Positions 61,848 to 64,000 of a stretch of DNA of 64,000 nt are shown piece by piece. Source of the stretch: Flavobacterium cerinum (GTDB taxonomy: Bacteria; Bacteroidota; Bacteroidia; Flavobacteriales; Flavobacteriaceae); contig NZ_CP101751.1 of assembly GCF_024496085.1 (NCBI RefSeq), forward strand, positions 1,426,001 to 1,490,000, written 5' to 3'. Position 1 is the stretch's first letter, and each line of letters begins with the position of its first letter. The position numbers and the translations under genes are program-made. The notes below the pieces were generated by a model. It searched no databases and had not been told where the DNA came from. It was given only the letters and a program-made list of their open reading frames with translations.

Positions 61848-63167
61848 TTATAAATTCGGATTGTTTAACTGCGCATTCTTAGGATACGGTAGGGTATACC
61901 TAGGATCATTTTGACTCAGTGTGTAATTCTCTCCGTCAAGTTGATGAATGATCTGTTTCTGGTTGGCTCTTCTTAAATCAAACCATCTGTGTCCTTCCAC
62001 AGCCAGTTCACGTCTTCTTTCTTCAAAAAGGAAAGCGGTAAAGTCATCAGCAGCCATTGCGTTCACTTGTGTTTCCAATTGCGTATATCCGGTTGGAGTA
62101 TAACGCTTTTGTGCCAATGTCAACACCGTAGTTTTAGCTTCCGGCAGACTACCCAATTTAGAAAGAGCTTCCGCTTTAATTAAATACAATTCGGATGTTC
62201 TGAACGTACATTTTTGCTCCTGCTCACCACCTTTAAGGAATCTGTAGCGACTGCCCGATGCCTGAAAGTATAGTGGGAAACGCAAATCATTTGACTGGTT
62301 ATACGCACCGATTAGGTCAGCAGAGGCAAAAGAAGCACTTTTTAGCGAGTTAATGAATACATCTTCCAACGCCATTACAGATTCTACCGAATTGTATTTG
62401 TTAGGCAAGCTGGCAGTTGTGTTCAGGTCAACTAACTGATTTTTATAGGTCAACGCCGTATTTGCGGCATCCAAAGCATTTTGCCATTCGTTTCGGTACA
62501 AACGTACACGCGCTTCTAAAGCATAAATTGCTGCTTTTGAAAAACGATAGTTAAAACCGGTAGCCTGTGAAGACTGATTTAAAAGACCTTTCGCCTGATC
62601 AATATCAAATAAAATTTGATTATATACATTGGCAACACTTTCCGGTACAAAATTTTGTTCCAGATCCACTTCTAAAGCTAACGGTACACCGCGATCCGAA
62701 CCGGAAGTTGCGGCATTGTAAGGTTTACCGAATAAATTAACCAGGTCAAAATAGGTAAGGGCTCTTAAAGCGTGAGCTTCTCCCAATAACTGATTTTTTT
62801 CCTCAGAAGCCGGTATTTTAGAACCACCGTCGTTAATTACCACGTTGGTATAGAAAACAGTGTTATACAATTGTGCCCATTGGAAACTTGTAGTGGCCGG
62901 ATCAGGATTGGCATCTTTCCAGATATAAATATCTTTGATGTAAGTCAGCTGATCGTCAAACTCATTTAAAGTCAATTCATCACCACGCAATGTCGTCAAT
63001 GATTTATGTTGCGGATATACACCATAACCACGCGTCATTACGGCTCTGAAATCCTGTAACGTTTCCGGTATTACTTTCCCTTCCGGCTGAATGTCCAGAT
63101 AGTCATCACAGCTTGTCATTCCGATTGCAGCTACAGCCAGAACGATATATTTTGATAGTTTTTTCAT
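61848..63167 (-). CDS. SusD/RagB-family nutrient-binding lipoprotein
   Basis: A 439-residue surface lipoprotein with lipobox at C20 (IGMTSCDDYLDIQPEGKV). The TPR-like SusD core includes LLGEAHALRALTYFDLVNLF, and the C-terminal RagB region has FLFEERRRELAVEGHRWFDLRR. It works as the lid of the neighbouring SusC barrel. It starts 12 nt after susC. No glycosidase or peptidase is in view, so the substrate class is unknown. Confidence 0.95.
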   Translation of the reverse strand: MKKLSKYIVLAVAAIGMTSCDDYLDIQPEGKVIPETLQDFRAVMTRGYGVYPQHKSLTTLRGDELTLNEFDDQLTYIKDIYIWKDANPDPATTSFQWAQLYNTVFYTNVVINDGGSKIPASEEKNQLLGEAHALRALTYFDLVNLFGKPYNAATSGSDRGVPLALEVDLEQNFVPESVANVYNQILFDIDQAKGLLNQSSQATGFNYRFSKAAIYALEARVRLYRNEWQNALDAANTALTYKNQLVDLNTTASLPNKYNSVESVMALEDVFINSLKSASFASADLIGAYNQSNDLRFPLYFQASGSRYRFLKGGEQEQKCTFRTSELYLIKAEALSKLGSLPEAKTTVLTLAQKRYTPTGYTQLETQVNAMAADDFTAFLFEERRRELAVEGHRWFDLRRANQKQIIHQLDGENYTLSQNDPRYTLPYPKNAQLNNPNL

Positions 63168-63179
63168 AATCTCAATTTT

Positions 63180-64000
63180 TTAAAAAGTTACATTTAACCC
63201 TAATGTTACCGATCTGGGAATTGGTTGTGCATAGATGTTCCCAAAAGTTTCCGGATCAAAATAACCTTTAAAATCAGAACTGATTACAAAAAGGTTTCTG
63301 CCTTCCACGCTGAATCGTACATTTTGGATATTCATTTTATCCGTAACTGTTTTCGGTAATGAGTACCCTAAACGGATACTGCTTATTCTCAAATAACTCA
63401 TTTCATCTACCCAGGTATCCAATAAAGAATACGTGTTGATTGGTGTTCCGTTAGCAAACCATTGGTAAGCCATCCATGAATTATCCGTAAACGGATCGCC
63501 TTTTCCTACGATACCCGGTAAATTCGAACCGGTGTTGGTAGGAGACCAGGCATTCAGAATATCCGTAGTAAAGTTTTGTCCTCTGTCAACTTGCGTTCCG
63601 TTGTAAGGTGGTGTCTTAACAACAGTTTGCTTTAAGTTGAAAGCAGTGGAAACAGTCAAATCAAAATTCTTTATTTTAAAAGTATTGATAAAACCTCCGG
63701 TAAACTTAGGATCTCTGTCTCCCATATAAGTAAACAAGCTTCTGAACTTATCTGCATTCTCCGTTAAACGGGATTGTGATAATTCACCCGGGATGATATC
63801 GGCATACGGATCGTACAACTGGAAGAAATCCACTGCACTTACTACCTCACCGTTATTGTTTAAAAACTGCGGGTATCCGTTGGCATCGATTCCGGCTGTT
63901 CTTAATGCAAAAACAGCATTAACCGGATAACCTTCACCTGATGGCAAATAACTATTAGCACGTACTTCAATACGGTCTATATTACTCTTGTTATGCGCTA
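63180..64000 (-). CDS. SusC/RagA-family TonB-dependent transporter (C-terminal part, cut by window end)
   Basis: The reading frame is open to the window edge and has no start in view, so about 273 C-terminal residues are seen. They contain the barrel strands characteristic of SusC (SNIDRIEVRANSYLPSGEGY near the edge, then FLNNNGEVV and GDRDPKFTGGFINTFKIKNF) and a final strand SVTLGLNVTF. Outer-membrane importer paired with the SusD gene downstream, energised by TonB-ExbBD. A TTG near 63947 could be misread as a start. Confidence 0.93.
   Translation of the reverse strand, partial: AHNKSNIDRIEVRANSYLPSGEGYPVNAVFALRTAGIDANGYPQFLNNNGEVVSAVDFFQLYDPYADIIPGELSQSRLTENADKFRSLFTYMGDRDPKFTGGFINTFKIKNFDLTVSTAFNLKQTVVKTPPYNGTQVDRGQNFTTDILNAWSPTNTGSNLPGIVGKGDPFTDNSWMAYQWFANGTPINTYSLLDTWVDEMSYLRISSIRLGYSLPKTVTDKMNIQNVRFSVEGRNLFVISSDFKGYFDPETFGNIYAQPIPRSVTLGLNVTF

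Noticed and set aside
63180..63947. Complete 255-residue protein starting at TTG 63947
   Set aside because: The frame continues to the window edge with SusC-like sequence; it is the C-terminal part of a longer transporter.

Overview
The window is chromosomal DNA of a Bacteroidota bacterium, almost certainly a member of Flavobacteriaceae close to Flavobacterium. The evidence is the gliding-motility ATPase GldA, two proteins with type IX secretion (T9SS) C-terminal sorting domains, GLPGLI-family proteins, a SusC/SusD pair, an ExbB-ExbD-ExbD-TonB cluster, AT-rich spacers without clear Shine-Dalgarno sequences, and promoter elements of the Bacteroidota form (TTTG about 20 nt upstream of TAnnTTTG). 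I saw no rRNA, tRNA, CRISPR array, insertion sequence or prophage.

Layout. 1-8.3 kb: deoxynucleoside kinase, an unknown exported protein, and an envelope module of two GLPGLI paralogues, an OmpR-type two-component system and a TonB-receptor-like barrel. 8.3-23.1 kb: a near-complete methionine/SAM block. It holds metK (minus strand) behind a SAM-II-like riboswitch; the operon metY-osmC-metX-thrA-metZ behind two tandem transcription attenuators with Met/Cys-rich leader peptides; and split metH plus metF behind a SAM-I riboswitch. 23.2-26 kb: a PagL-like protein, a head-GIN lipoprotein and gldA. 26-30.2 kb: the aromatic operon pheA-aminotransferase-tyrA-DAHP synthase/chorismate mutase, preceded by an attenuator whose leader peptide carries a run of Phe, Tyr and Trp. 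30.2-42.1 kb: an unknown exported protein, rsgA, dtd, three DUF3857/transglutaminase-type proteins, a MazG-like enzyme, aroA and queA. 42.1-51.7 kb: a SIMPL protein, kynureninase, a T9SS metalloprotease, an agmatinase-family enzyme, a small membrane protein, kynurenine 3-monooxygenase, a cupin, a DMT protein and a HerA-like ATPase. 52-58 kb: the TonB energiser cluster with a PstS-like lipoprotein and a TPR protein. 58-64 kb: queE, a DUF2059 protein, a methyltransferase, small proteins, a LytTR regulator and the susD/susC pair, with susC cut by the window end.

How it fits together. Aspartate is phosphorylated and reduced to homoserine (ThrA), acetylated (MetX), sulfhydrylated or trans-sulfurated (MetY/MetZ), methylated by the split cobalamin synthase (MetH) with methyl-THF from MetF, and activated to SAM (MetK). 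Each limb is behind a different cis-acting RNA: ribosome-mediated attenuation for precursor synthesis, SAM-I for MetH/MetF and SAM-II-like for MetK. The aromatic operon uses the same attenuation design. In all three attenuators the distal part of the leader ORF is complementary to the 5' arm of the following terminator, so a ribosome stalled on the regulatory codons would free an antiterminator. This cis-RNA network, and especially the tandem Met/Cys attenuators with a shared peptide core, is the most interesting content of the window.
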